Assembly (NCBI GenBank): GCA_003132605.1
Contig: PKYJ01000166.1
Span: forward strand, 1-8,450
From: Peptococcaceae bacterium
GTDB lineage: Bacteria; Bacillota; DSM-12270; Thermacetogeniales; Thermacetogeniaceae
Direction: 5' to 3'
DNA: 8,450 bases
The notes beneath the pieces were generated by a model. It was not told where the DNA came from. It searched no databases and was given only the letters and a program-made list of their open reading frames with translations. The position numbers and the translations under genes were made by a program. Shown piece after piece: positions 1-6,518 of the stretch (the stretch's first letter is position 1; each line of letters opens with the position of its first letter).

Positions 1-602
1 TTGCCGATGGCGATCGCCCAGTCCCCTACCCGGATGTTGTCGGAATCTCCAAGTTTCAGATAGGGCAGGTTGCTCCCGACGTTGACCTTCAACACCGCCA
101 GGTCAAGATTCTTGTCGCTCCCCACCACCTGGGCGCTGACCGGCTGCGACTGGCCCGCGATCGTGACCCTGATCACCGTAGCACTATCGATCATGTGCTC
201 ATTCGTCAGCAGGTAGCCGTCAGGCGAGATCAGAAAACCGGAGCCCAATCCCTGCTGCACCTCTGTCTGTGGCTGGCTGGAATCCTGCCCGAAGAACTGC
301 TGGAAAAGGGGATCGTCAAAAAACGGATTGTCCACCTGTGTTGTTACCTCTGTTTCGATCTTGACAACCGCTGGCCCGGCTGCAGCAACCGTGTCAGCTA
401 TGGTGTTCGGGCCTAGGCCGGGCATGGTGCTGTTCTGGGCATCTCCCTGGACCTGGCTCGTTTGCAGGTCTGCCAGAGTTGCCGGGCGGCTGGTGCCCGC
501 ATGCCCGGAGGCCATTAGCATACCTCCTGTGAAAGCGCTCCCCGCGATCAACGCCCCCAAGATAATTCCCAGCAGGAACCGGTTATGCCTCATAGCGTTC
601 AC
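1..602 (-). CDS. htrA: HtrA/DegP-family serine protease, N-terminal 200 residues (runs off left edge)
   Basis: This is a membrane-anchored, extracytoplasmic trypsin-like protease/chaperone of the HtrA family, which degrades misfolded envelope proteins. Only the first 200 codons are present; the catalytic Ser and the PDZ domain lie outside the window. A short basic N-terminus (MRHNR) is followed by one hydrophobic segment at about residues 9-31, a signal anchor. A linker follows, then VVKIE at about 80-84 and a Phe/Asp-rich FFDDPLFQQFFG stretch. The protease core contains GLGSGFLISPDGYLLTNEHM with catalytic His136, then NLDLAVLKV with catalytic Asp167; the 31-residue spacing fits the family. 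The last visible residues, GDWAIAIG, precede the usual GNP segment. The GTG at 602-600 is preferred because GGGAGAGG lies 8 bases upstream; the ATG at 593-591 would be 17 bases away. The gene is divergent from serA. The Met after the catalytic His, where Val is usual, is a minor oddity. Confidence 0.93.
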   Translation of the reverse strand, partial: MNAMRHNRFLLGIILGALIAGSAFTGGMLMASGHAGTSRPATLADLQTSQVQGDAQNSTMPGLGPNTIADTVAAAGPAVVKIETEVTTQVDNPFFDDPLFQQFFGQDSSQPQTEVQQGLGSGFLISPDGYLLTNEHMIDSATVIRVTIAGQSQPVSAQVVGSDKNLDLAVLKVNVGSNLPYLKLGDSDNIRVGDWAIAIG

Positions 603-842
603 TGTAATGTCCTCTCCCTTCAACAATCAAAGTTCACTAGACCAACCGCAAGTCCATTTCAGTCAGGCTATGTGACTCTCGGGCAGCTTCTATTTTGATT
701 GCACAACTACCATCTATAATAACACCATTTTAAAAAAAGGTGGGTATTTCCTTTGGGGAATCCTTATCTCAATTATCTACATATTCCTATGGATAAACCT
801 TAAAAATAGATTAAAATTGTCTAAAAAATAGATAAATAAAAA

Positions 843-851
843 TGGTAAAAT
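843..851 (+). promoter_or_regulatory. Possible extended -10 promoter of serA
   Basis: TGgTAAAAT matches the extended -10 pattern (TGn before a 5/6 TATAAT match). The -35 position 17 bases upstream is an A-run rather than TTGACA, so recognition would rely on the TG and perhaps on the phased A-tracts acting like an UP element. Transcription would begin near 858, giving a leader of about 128 bases. The helicase promoter has the same TGgTAAAAT core. Confidence 0.35.
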
Positions 852-890
852 ATCGTAGATGAGAGGCGCAAGGGATGAGGTGTCTTGAGG

Positions 891-918
891 TTCGATATTC
901 GGGATTCGAAGTTCGAGG
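891..918 (+). repeat. Four-unit heptamer tandem repeat TTCGNNN
   Basis: TTCGATA, TTCGGGA, TTCGAAG and TTCGAGG follow one another without a gap. TTCG recurs at 891, 898, 905 and 912, exactly every 7 bases. It lies in the presumed serA leader, about 70 bases before the start codon. Its role is unknown. Confidence 0.6.
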
Positions 919-985
919 GGAATTGGCAATGATCTTCTTACGATGAATAAACTACCTGAATAGTAGCAGACACTCGGGAGGTGCC

Positions 986-2584
986 ATGATGAAGACGGAG
1001 AGACCCAGAATTCTGGTCGGGGACAAGATCGTGGATGAAGCGATCGCCATGCTGCGCCAGAATGCCGATGTGGACATCAAGATCGGCATCGGGCAAGAGG
1101 AATTGGAAAGCGTGATTGAGAACTACGACGCCCTGATTGTCAGAAGCGTGCCCCTGGTGACCGAGACTGTACTAAACCGGGGCAAGCGGCTGAAGGTGGT
1201 CGGGCGCGCCGGCAACGGGGTGGACAACATTGACGTTGATGCGGCCACCCGCCATGGCGTGGTGGTGGTCAACACGCCCGACAGCAACAGCATTTCCGCC
1301 TGCGAGCAGACCATCACCCTGATGCTGGCTGTCGCCCGCAACCTCCCCCAGGCCAATGCCGCTCTCAAGCAGGGATGCTGGGGCCGTAACCGTTTCATGG
1401 GCAATGAACTTTACGGTAAAACCCTGGGCATCGTCGGGCTCGGCCGCATTGGCTCCCTGTTGGCCACCCGCCTCAAGTCCTTCGGGATGCGGGTGATTGC
1501 CTACGACCCGTACATCACTCCGGAGCGCTTCAAACGGTTTGGGGTGGAGCGCATGGAGATCTTGAACGACCTAGTGCGCCAGGCTGATTTCATCACCGTA
1601 CACACCCCCAAGACCGAGGAAACCGTCGGCATGATCGGGGAAGAGCAGTTCAAGATCGCCAAGCCCGGGGTGCGGGTGGTGAACTGTGCCAGGGGTGGCA
1701 TCATCGACGAACAGGCCCTGGCCAGTGCTCTGCGCCAGGGAATCATCGCCGGCGCATCCCTGGACGTGTTCAGCGATGAGCCCTGCGCCGGCAGCCCGTT
1801 GCTGGAGTTTGACAACGTAGTGGTGACACCGCACATCGGAGCGACCACCCATGAGGCCCAGCACCGGGTGGGCACCGACGTGGCCACCTTTGTGCTAGCC
1901 GCCCTCAGGGGTGAGATCGCTCCCAACACCGTGAACCTGCCCTGTTTGATGGGAGACGAGTTAAACAACCTGCGGCCCTACTTCATCCTGGCCGAGAGCC
2001 TGGGCAAGCTTTACTACCAGCTTGAGAAGGGGCCTGTCGAACGGGTCGAGCTCACCTACAGCGGTGAGATTGCCAACAAAGAGACAGGGATCATCACCCT
2101 TGCTTTCCTGAAGGGGCTGCTGACCCCGGTGATGGGAGAGAACGTGAATCTGGTCAATGCCTCCTGGGTGGCCGAGAATCGCGGGGTCAAGGTTTTCGAG
2201 AAGAGAGAGGCCGATGCGACCGGCTATTTAAACCTGATCACCGCCTGCGTCGCGCAGGACGGGAAGCAGATCAGTTTTGCCGGAACAGTCAGCCTGGATA
2301 ACGGCTCCCGCATCGTCCGGATCAACCGCTATCAGATGGATATCGCCCTGACTCCATACATGCTGTTTGTGGAGCATCTCGACCGGCCGGGGATGATCGG
2401 GTTCTTGGGCACGATCTTGGGCAACGCCAACGTCAATATCGCTACGATGCAGGTCGGACGCGTCACCCGTGACCAAGAGGCCATGATGATCCTGAGCGTG
2501 GATTCCCCGGTGGATGAGGTTGCCATGGCGCAACTGCGCCAGCTCGAAGGGATCCGCAGTGTCAAGGCGATCTCGCTGCGATAG
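986..2584 (+). CDS. serA: D-3-phosphoglycerate dehydrogenase
   Basis: This enzyme oxidises 3-phosphoglycerate to 3-phosphohydroxypyruvate with NAD+, the first committed step of serine biosynthesis in the cytoplasm. At 532 residues it is the long form with an intervening regulatory domain plus ACT. Residues 1-100 and 285-320 form the substrate-binding half. The NAD-binding half holds GLGRIG (151-156) and the ribose-binding Asp174 (IAYDPY). The expected catalytic set is present: Arg236 (NCARGG), Glu265 (FSDEP) and His283 (TPHIGA). Residues about 325-455 form the intervening (ASB) domain. Residues about 460-531 form an ACT domain with HLDRPGMIG, which in this family binds serine for feedback inhibition. 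The start is an ATGATG pair. GGAGGTG (977-983) leaves 4 bases to the first ATG and 7 to the second (989), so the protein may begin one residue later. The gene stands alone and converges with the helicase; no strong terminator is seen in 2585-2762. Confidence 0.96.
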   Translation: MMKTERPRILVGDKIVDEAIAMLRQNADVDIKIGIGQEELESVIENYDALIVRSVPLVTETVLNRGKRLKVVGRAGNGVDNIDVDAATRHGVVVVNTPDSNSISACEQTITLMLAVARNLPQANAALKQGCWGRNRFMGNELYGKTLGIVGLGRIGSLLATRLKSFGMRVIAYDPYITPERFKRFGVERMEILNDLVRQADFITVHTPKTEETVGMIGEEQFKIAKPGVRVVNCARGGIIDEQALASALRQGIIAGASLDVFSDEPCAGSPLLEFDNVVVTPHIGATTHEAQHRVGTDVATFVLAALRGEIAPNTVNLPCLMGDELNNLRPYFILAESLGKLYYQLEKGPVERVELTYSGEIANKETGIITLAFLKGLLTPVMGENVNLVNASWVAENRGVKVFEKREADATGYLNLITACVAQDGKQISFAGTVSLDNGSRIVRINRYQMDIALTPYMLFVEHLDRPGMIGFLGTILGNANVNIATMQVGRVTRDQEAMMILSVDSPVDEVAMAQLRQLEGIRSVKAISLR

Positions 2585-2762
2585 CCGCGGCATGCATGAG
2601 GCCATCACTGCTTGAGACCCTGCCGTCGGAACTACTGGCATGATCAGGCAATCTTCTGCTTGAAAGTGAAAACGGCAATGGTTAGGAAAACTATGGATAA
2701 GACCGGCAAGGCGCTGACCTACCAGACCAGGTACTGGAAGCCAATCTGGAGTGGTATTGCTT

Positions 2763-4214
2763 TCACAGCCACTTTTTTGCCGACTTCTTTTCCGGCGTAG
2801 TCTTTCTCTGTTGCCGCTCCTGCTTCTTGCTGTATTTTTTCTGAGGGGGCGCTGTGGTTCTCGCTGTGGTTCCAGGCTTCTTCATCCGGTGCGGCGCCTC
2901 TTCAGTCAGTTGGATCGGGGTGGCGTCGTGCTCCCGGGTAAGTATCTTCAGGGCAGAAGCCAATAGCGTTACTGAATCGGTCTCATCCAACATTTCCCGG
3001 GCAAACCCTCGGTACTGCTCAATTTCCGGTGATTCCGCCATCTGCAGCAACCTCTCCATGGTCAACCGCTGCAGGCCGCTGATCGCCTCGGTACTGGTAG
3101 GCACTGGCTTCCTCATGATCTTGCCACTGGTAACGGACTCGATCACCTTCAGGTAATCGATCTCCCGGGGCGTGACGAAGGTGAGCGCCTGCCCCGGCTT
3201 GCCCAGGCGCCCCGTCCGGCCGATCCGGTGCACATAGCCTTCCGGATCCTGGGGGATGTCGAAGTTGTAGATGTGGGTTACCCCACTGATGTCCAGCCCC
3301 CTGGCGGCCACATCAGTGGCCACCAGCACGTCAATGGTTCCTTCCCGGAAGTGTCGCATCACTGTATCCCGTTGGGGCTGGGACAGGTCCCCGTGCAGCC
3401 CCTCCGCCGAATATCCCCTCTTGTCCATCGCCTCTGCCAGTTCACCCACCCGCCGCCTGGTGCGGCCAAAGACTATGGCCAGATCCGGCGACTGGATGTC
3501 CAGTACCCGGCACAGCACGTCAAATTTTTTGTTCTCGTACACTTCCATGTAGTACTGCTCGGTGCTGGGCACCGTCAGTTCCTTGGCCCTGATCCCGATC
3601 TTCACCGGATCTTTCATAAACCGCTTGGCAATCTCCTGGATCGACTGCGGCATGGTAGCGGAAAAGAGCATGGTCTGCCGCTCCGTGGGGACTTCCTGCA
3701 GGATCTTCTCAATATCCTCGATGAAGCCCATGTTCAGCATCTCGTCGGCCTCGTCCAGCACCACCACTCTGATCTCCTGCAGGCGGATGGTGCGGCGCCG
3801 TATGTGGTCGATCAGGCGGCCGGGCGTACCCACGATTATCTGCGGTCGCTTGCGCAGGGCCTTGATCTGGCGCTCGATATCCTGGCCCCCGTAAATGGGG
3901 AGAGCGACGATTCCCTTGACCTGACCGATCCGGTTCAACTCCTCGGCCACCTGGACCGCCAACTCCCGGGTCGGAGTGATCACGATCCCTTGAACCTGTT
4001 CCATGCCGGTGCTGAACCGCTCTACCATGGGTATGCCGAAGGCCGCGGTTTTTCCGGTTCCCGTCAGTGCCTGCCCGATCAGGTCCCTGCCTTCCATGGC
4101 AACAGGGATGGCCGTTTCCTGGATCGGGGTCGTCTCTTCGAACCCCATGTTATTAAGCGCTTGTAGTACCGGGTCGGTTAGCCCCAGTTCATTGAAAGGT
4201 AACAATATTTTCAC
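2763..4214 (-). CDS. cshA: DEAD-box ATP-dependent RNA helicase, CshA-like
   Basis: This ATP-driven RNA-unwinding enzyme has CshA/CsdA-type relatives that act in cold adaptation, mRNA decay and ribosome assembly. All core motifs are intact: the Q motif around FNELGL and PIQ (7-32), motif I TGTGKT (51-56), Ia PTREL (81-85), GG (109-110), Ib TPGR (130-133), II DEAD (154-157), III SAT (185-187), IV around IVFGR (247-251), V ATDVAARGLDI (299-309) and VI HRIGRTGR (329-336). Residues about 370-430 resemble the CshA-type dimerisation region. The tail from about 443 is Lys/Arg-rich and low-complexity, probably an RNA-binding extension; no DbpA-type RRM is present. The 483-residue length fits CshA. The start is unclear: the GTG at 4214 has AGGAG only 1 base upstream, whereas an in-frame TTG at 4205-4203 sits 10 bases from it and would give a protein 3 residues shorter. 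The gene is monocistronic with its own promoter. CshA is the closest type seen, but subfamily assignment is less certain than the family. Confidence 0.95.
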   Translation of the reverse strand: MKILLPFNELGLTDPVLQALNNMGFEETTPIQETAIPVAMEGRDLIGQALTGTGKTAAFGIPMVERFSTGMEQVQGIVITPTRELAVQVAEELNRIGQVKGIVALPIYGGQDIERQIKALRKRPQIIVGTPGRLIDHIRRRTIRLQEIRVVVLDEADEMLNMGFIEDIEKILQEVPTERQTMLFSATMPQSIQEIAKRFMKDPVKIGIRAKELTVPSTEQYYMEVYENKKFDVLCRVLDIQSPDLAIVFGRTRRRVGELAEAMDKRGYSAEGLHGDLSQPQRDTVMRHFREGTIDVLVATDVAARGLDISGVTHIYNFDIPQDPEGYVHRIGRTGRLGKPGQALTFVTPREIDYLKVIESVTSGKIMRKPVPTSTEAISGLQRLTMERLLQMAESPEIEQYRGFAREMLDETDSVTLLASALKILTREHDATPIQLTEEAPHRMKKPGTTARTTAPPQKKYSKKQERQQRKTTPEKKSAKKWL

Positions 4215-4237
4215 TCTCCTATTCTAGATGACACATA

Positions 4238-4266
4238 ATTTTACCATATTTCTTGCATTTGACCAA
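4238..4266 (-). promoter_or_regulatory. Sigma-A promoter of the helicase gene
   Basis: On the minus strand TTGGTC (4266-4261), a 17-base spacer and TAAAAT (4243-4238) are preceded by an extended TG at 4246-4245. Transcription would start near 4231, giving a leader of about 17 bases before the GTG. Such a short leader leaves little room for a cold-shock-type 5' UTR. Confidence 0.6.
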
Positions 4267-4522
4267 ATTCATATTCGCGCTCAGTTACATCTGGTATGCC
4301 AAAGTGGTAGCAACGCGGGCAAAACAAAACAACACGAACGACCTATTGCACAGGAAGTTCGCATTTTCGGATGCGTTAGAAATCGATCCGGGCATGCTCT
4401 GCTCCTATCCTCAATCATCTGCAGCGCATATTTGACTCACCCTTTTTAGACTTGGGCAGCGGCACGCATAAAGCAGCCCGGAGCCCGGTCAATACCGGAC
4501 ACCGGGCCAGGACGGACATCTT
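4267..4522. other. Intergenic region between helicase promoter and SHOCT-like gene
   Basis: Together with the promoter, this makes a gap of about 308 bases. No gene or known RNA was recognised. It contains a 5-bp hairpin, CGCAT(4360-4364)/ATGCG(4371-4375), and the GC-rich hairpin at 4483-4507. Short open frames lack ribosome sites and family resemblance. Confidence 0.5.
4483..4507 (-). terminator. GC-rich hairpin, possible terminator of the DUF2089 operon
   Basis: GCCCGGT (4483-4489) and ACCGGGC (4501-4507) form a perfect 7-bp stem with an 11-base loop. It begins 15 bases beyond the stop codon of the SHOCT-like gene in the direction of transcription. The following minus-strand sequence (TCCGGGCTGCTTTA) has only a weak T-run, so termination may be inefficient or factor-assisted. 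Confidence 0.4.
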
Positions 4523-4948
4523 TCACTCTATCCAGACTGCAATCTTTTTGCCGTTATTTTCATCGACCGCCTCGACTATCTTCCCCTCGGTATTCTCATC
4601 GAGGTTCTCCACGTCAAAGAAGATGTTTTTGAATTTCTGGGACAGAGCTTTGCCGATTTTCTCTCTCCACTTGAGCATGCCGATGGGCAGGCTGAGGTTG
4701 ACCAGCGCCTGGTCGGTCTTGCTGTCCGAAACCTTGATCCGCAGCAGACGGCCCTTTTCTCCCCATTTCCAGGGCAGGTGCTCTCCCCCATGAAGATGAT
4801 GATGCTGGAACCATTCCCAACGGGGGTAGCAGTTCTCCCTTCTGGCCGATCCGCCGCTACCCATGGCCTCCAACAGGGAGGCGCCCTCTTGAGCGGTGAT
4901 CTTGCCCGAGGCGATCATGTCCAATACCTTCATCTGTTCTTCCTGCAT
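4523..4948 (-). CDS. SHOCT-like (YvlB-type) domain protein
   Basis: This is a small cytoplasmic protein of 141 residues with no membrane segment. Residues about 4-29 (EQMKVLDMIASGKITAQEGASLLEAM) match the short helical SHOCT-like motif found at the N-terminus of YvlB-type proteins. Residues about 40-63 form an aromatic and histidine-rich linker with Trp44, Trp46, Trp60, Trp62 and His49, 50, 51, 53, 57. Residues about 66-141 form a second conserved part (LLRIKVSD, VNLSLPIGML, GKIVEAVDENNGKKIAVWIE), typical of proteins encoded next to DUF2089. The biochemical role of the family is not established. The gene begins 24 bases after the DUF2089 stop, with GGAGG 8 bases before the ATG, so the two are almost certainly co-transcribed. 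A partner or effector role for the DUF2089 protein is inference. The His/Trp cluster could bind metal, but no complete known site is recognised. Confidence 0.85.
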   Translation of the reverse strand: MQEEQMKVLDMIASGKITAQEGASLLEAMGSGGSARRENCYPRWEWFQHHHLHGGEHLPWKWGEKGRLLRIKVSDSKTDQALVNLSLPIGMLKWREKIGKALSQKFKNIFFDVENLDENTEGKIVEAVDENNGKKIAVWIE

Positions 4949-4972
4949 GCGTCAGACCTCCATTTCTTTGGC

Positions 4973-5353
4973 TTACATTCGTTTCAACAATTTGGCGGCC
5001 CCATCCGCCGTCAGTTCGCCCCTGTCCAGGGCGCCCAGAACATCGTTGCGCTGCCGGCTGCAATCTTCCGCCGGATCGGCCTGGTATCCCAGCGCTTCCA
5101 GGATGCTGTCCAGGCGGCTGCGAACCGTCGGGTACGAGATACCCAGCTCACGCTCCACTTCCTTGATGTTCCCCCGGCCTTTGAGAAAGACTTCCACGAA
5201 AACCTGCTGCTCCTGGCTGAGCTGGCAAAACCTGCAGGTGTCAAAACAACCCTCCAGCGCGGAATCACAGGAGTCACAATGAAGCCGGGTCACGCTCATC
5301 CTGTTTCCGCAGACCGGACATCGTCCCAACATCGGCCTACTCAAACAAATCAT
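4973..5353 (-). CDS. DUF2089 family protein (zinc ribbon + HTH), probable transcription regulator
   Basis: This 126-residue protein shows the family layout. An N-terminal zinc ribbon has CPVC (12-15) and CDSC (26-29), with further Cys at 36, 40 and 43. A conserved LSQEQQVFVEVFLKGRGN segment (45-62) leads into a helix-turn-helix, IKEVERELGISYPTVRSRLD (63-82). The C-terminal stretch VLGALDRGELTADGAAKLLKRM (105-126) resembles the SHOCT-like motif that opens the next protein. The family is usually described as uncharacterised; a DNA-binding role is inferred from the HTH. The start is uncertain. The ATG at 5353 abuts AAAGG with no spacer, so the TTG at 5344 or the ATG at 5332 (MLGRCPVCG, 4 residues before the first Cys) may be real. 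The gene leads a two-gene operon, and the palindrome over its predicted transcription start suggests self-regulation. Confidence 0.9.
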   Translation of the reverse strand: MICLSRPMLGRCPVCGNRMSVTRLHCDSCDSALEGCFDTCRFCQLSQEQQVFVEVFLKGRGNIKEVERELGISYPTVRSRLDSILEALGYQADPAEDCSRQRNDVLGALDRGELTADGAAKLLKRM

Positions 5354-5365
5354 CCTTTCATCACG

Positions 5366-5381
5366 ATATACCGCGCTATAT
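5366..5381. promoter_or_regulatory. Palindromic candidate operator of the DUF2089 operon
   Basis: ATATA-c-CGCG-c-TATAT is a 16-base palindrome with one mismatched pair (c/c). It starts 12 bases upstream of the annotated ATG and spans the transcription start near 5378 predicted from the promoter. A dimeric repressor bound here would block initiation. The DUF2089 protein encoded next to it, which carries an HTH, is the natural candidate ligand (inference). Confidence 0.45.
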
Positions 5382-5384
5382 GAT

Positions 5385-5413
5385 ATATTAAATTAATACA
5401 TTAAATATGTCAA
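5385..5413 (-). promoter_or_regulatory. Near-consensus sigma-A promoter of the DUF2089 operon
   Basis: On the minus strand, perfect TTGACA (5413-5408), a 17-base spacer and TAATAT (5390-5385, 4/6) lie in a very AT-rich stretch (5385-5445) that could act as an UP element. It is the strongest promoter match in the window and is placed correctly for the DUF2089 gene. Confidence 0.75.
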
Positions 5414-5554
5414 TATTATTATTAATATTTTTAACTTTATTATTTATCAGCATCGAAGGGGCTGATCATTTTTAAACGCTGCTGTCTCTATCCACTCTTC
5501 GATCACCACCTGGACATTGGCTAAATTGTCCGACAGGTTTTGTTATAAGATCGC

Positions 5555-6481
5555 TCAAGAGCCTGACAAAGCCATGACGTTCCCTTGCTCCGTAATATTG
5601 TCATCCTGCCACCAAACCGGAAACAGCCTGGCTATTTGCGGAGTCAGTGGATAGAAGCTCAAGCCCACCGTTCCCTGCCCTCCGTGGGCGCCGACCACCG
5701 GTCCCATCGGGCAGAGTTCCGGATTCAGGTGGGGGTAGACCGCCGTCACCCGGGACCGCAACTTCTGACCCGTAGCCTCATCACCAGCATGCGCAACACA
5801 GACCCTGATGTCGGCGCCCTGTTTCTGCACCACTTCCAGGATTCTCTGAATGGCCCTTTCCCTGGTGCGTACCTTCTCGTAGACATCGATAATGTCGTTC
5901 TTCCGATCGAAGAACAGGATCGGCCTGATCTGCAACAAGTTGCCCAATACGGCTGCGGCGGCGCCGATCCGTCCACCCCTGCGCAGATACTCCAGCGTAT
6001 CGATGGTGAAGAGCGTCAGGGAATGCCCGATGATGTGATCGACAATCTCCAGGACCTCGTCCTTGGACAGACCCGCTTCTACCGCCCGGGCCGCAGCCTC
6101 GACCGCCAAATAGAGGCCGACGGACGTACTGTGGGAATCGACAACCGTGATGTCCAGCGGGTGCAGCATTTGGGCGGCCACCGCGGCGGTCTTGACCGTG
6201 CCGCTGATCCCCCCGGTGAGGTGGATGGAGATGATGCTGTCGGCACGCTCCGCCACCCGCCGGTAAACATCCAGGAAATCTCCGACAGAAGGCTGTGAGG
6301 TGGTGGGAAGATGAGACACCTGACGCAGCCTGTCATAAAACCGGCCATAGTCCATCTCGTCTTCCGGCATGCTCACGCCTTCAAAATTGATGATCAGCGA
6401 TACCACCTCGATCTGGTACAACTGCTTGAAGCTGCGCGGCAAATAAGCGGTGCTGTCGGTCACTATCCCGATCCTGGCCAT
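5555..6481 (-). CDS. DegV family protein (fatty-acid binding)
   Basis: DegV/FakB proteins bind a fatty acid in a deep pocket. In Firmicutes, FakB members present it to the kinase FakA for acyl-phosphate formation and phospholipid synthesis. The N-terminus IGIVTDSTAYLP (4-15) is the family signature. TTSQPS (60-65) and GGISGT (90-95) are the conserved Ser/Thr loops around the lipid carboxylate. LEYLRRGGRIG (163-173) is the usual helix after the domain junction, and VVGAHGGQGTVGL (262-274) is the C-terminal conserved segment. The 308-residue length is slightly above the usual 280-290 because of a hydrophilic tail after about 285. GAGGG lies 7 bases before the ATG. The gene follows dam by 37 bases on the same strand, so they may share a transcript. 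No FakA gene is in the window, so the FakB role cannot be confirmed; ligand specificity is unknown. Confidence 0.93.
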   Translation of the reverse strand: MARIGIVTDSTAYLPRSFKQLYQIEVVSLIINFEGVSMPEDEMDYGRFYDRLRQVSHLPTTSQPSVGDFLDVYRRVAERADSIISIHLTGGISGTVKTAAVAAQMLHPLDITVVDSHSTSVGLYLAVEAAARAVEAGLSKDEVLEIVDHIIGHSLTLFTIDTLEYLRRGGRIGAAAAVLGNLLQIRPILFFDRKNDIIDVYEKVRTRERAIQRILEVVQKQGADIRVCVAHAGDEATGQKLRSRVTAVYPHLNPELCPMGPVVGAHGGQGTVGLSFYPLTPQIARLFPVWWQDDNITEQGNVMALSGS

Positions 6482-6518
6482 GACTCATCCCTCAATCCGT
6501 CTTGCACCATGCCTGTCC

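Larger units (their letters stand above)
603..985. other. Divergent intergenic region htrA / serA
   Basis: The region is 383 bases without a convincing gene. The htrA side (603-700) carries the GGGAGAGG ribosome site. On the minus strand an extended -10 (TGtTATTAT, 724-716) could serve htrA, but no good -35 accompanies it. Bases 700-850 are very AT-rich, with A-tracts centred near 804, 814, 825 and 835, roughly one helical turn apart. TGgTAAAAT (843-851) is a possible extended -10 for serA. A heptamer repeat lies at 891-918. No heat-shock operator (CIRCE or CtsR box) was recognised. Confidence 0.6.

Noticed and set aside
195..675. Two overlapping plus-strand open frames over the htrA start region
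   Set aside because: The minus strand encodes an HtrA N-terminus with signal anchor and catalytic His and Asp; the plus frames have no recognisable content.
2585..2762. Bidirectional terminator between serA and the helicase
   Set aside because: Only 4-bp stems such as CCAG-GTA-CTGG were found and none is followed by a T-run.
3228..4166. Long open frame (312 codons) on the plus strand across the helicase gene
   Set aside because: It is antisense to a helicase gene with every DEAD-box motif intact, has no ribosome site and no family resemblance; its openness follows from the codon pattern of the real gene.
5446..5466. Hairpin ATCAGC/GCTGAT downstream of degV as a terminator
   Set aside because: The stem is only 6 bp. 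The T-run (CATTTTT) follows on the plus strand, where no gene reads into it, and the minus side that degV would use is followed by an A-rich stretch.
5585..6298. Open frame of 237 codons on the plus strand across degV
   Set aside because: It is antisense to a clear DegV protein and the translation is low-complexity His/Arg/Asp-rich, typical of a shadow frame.
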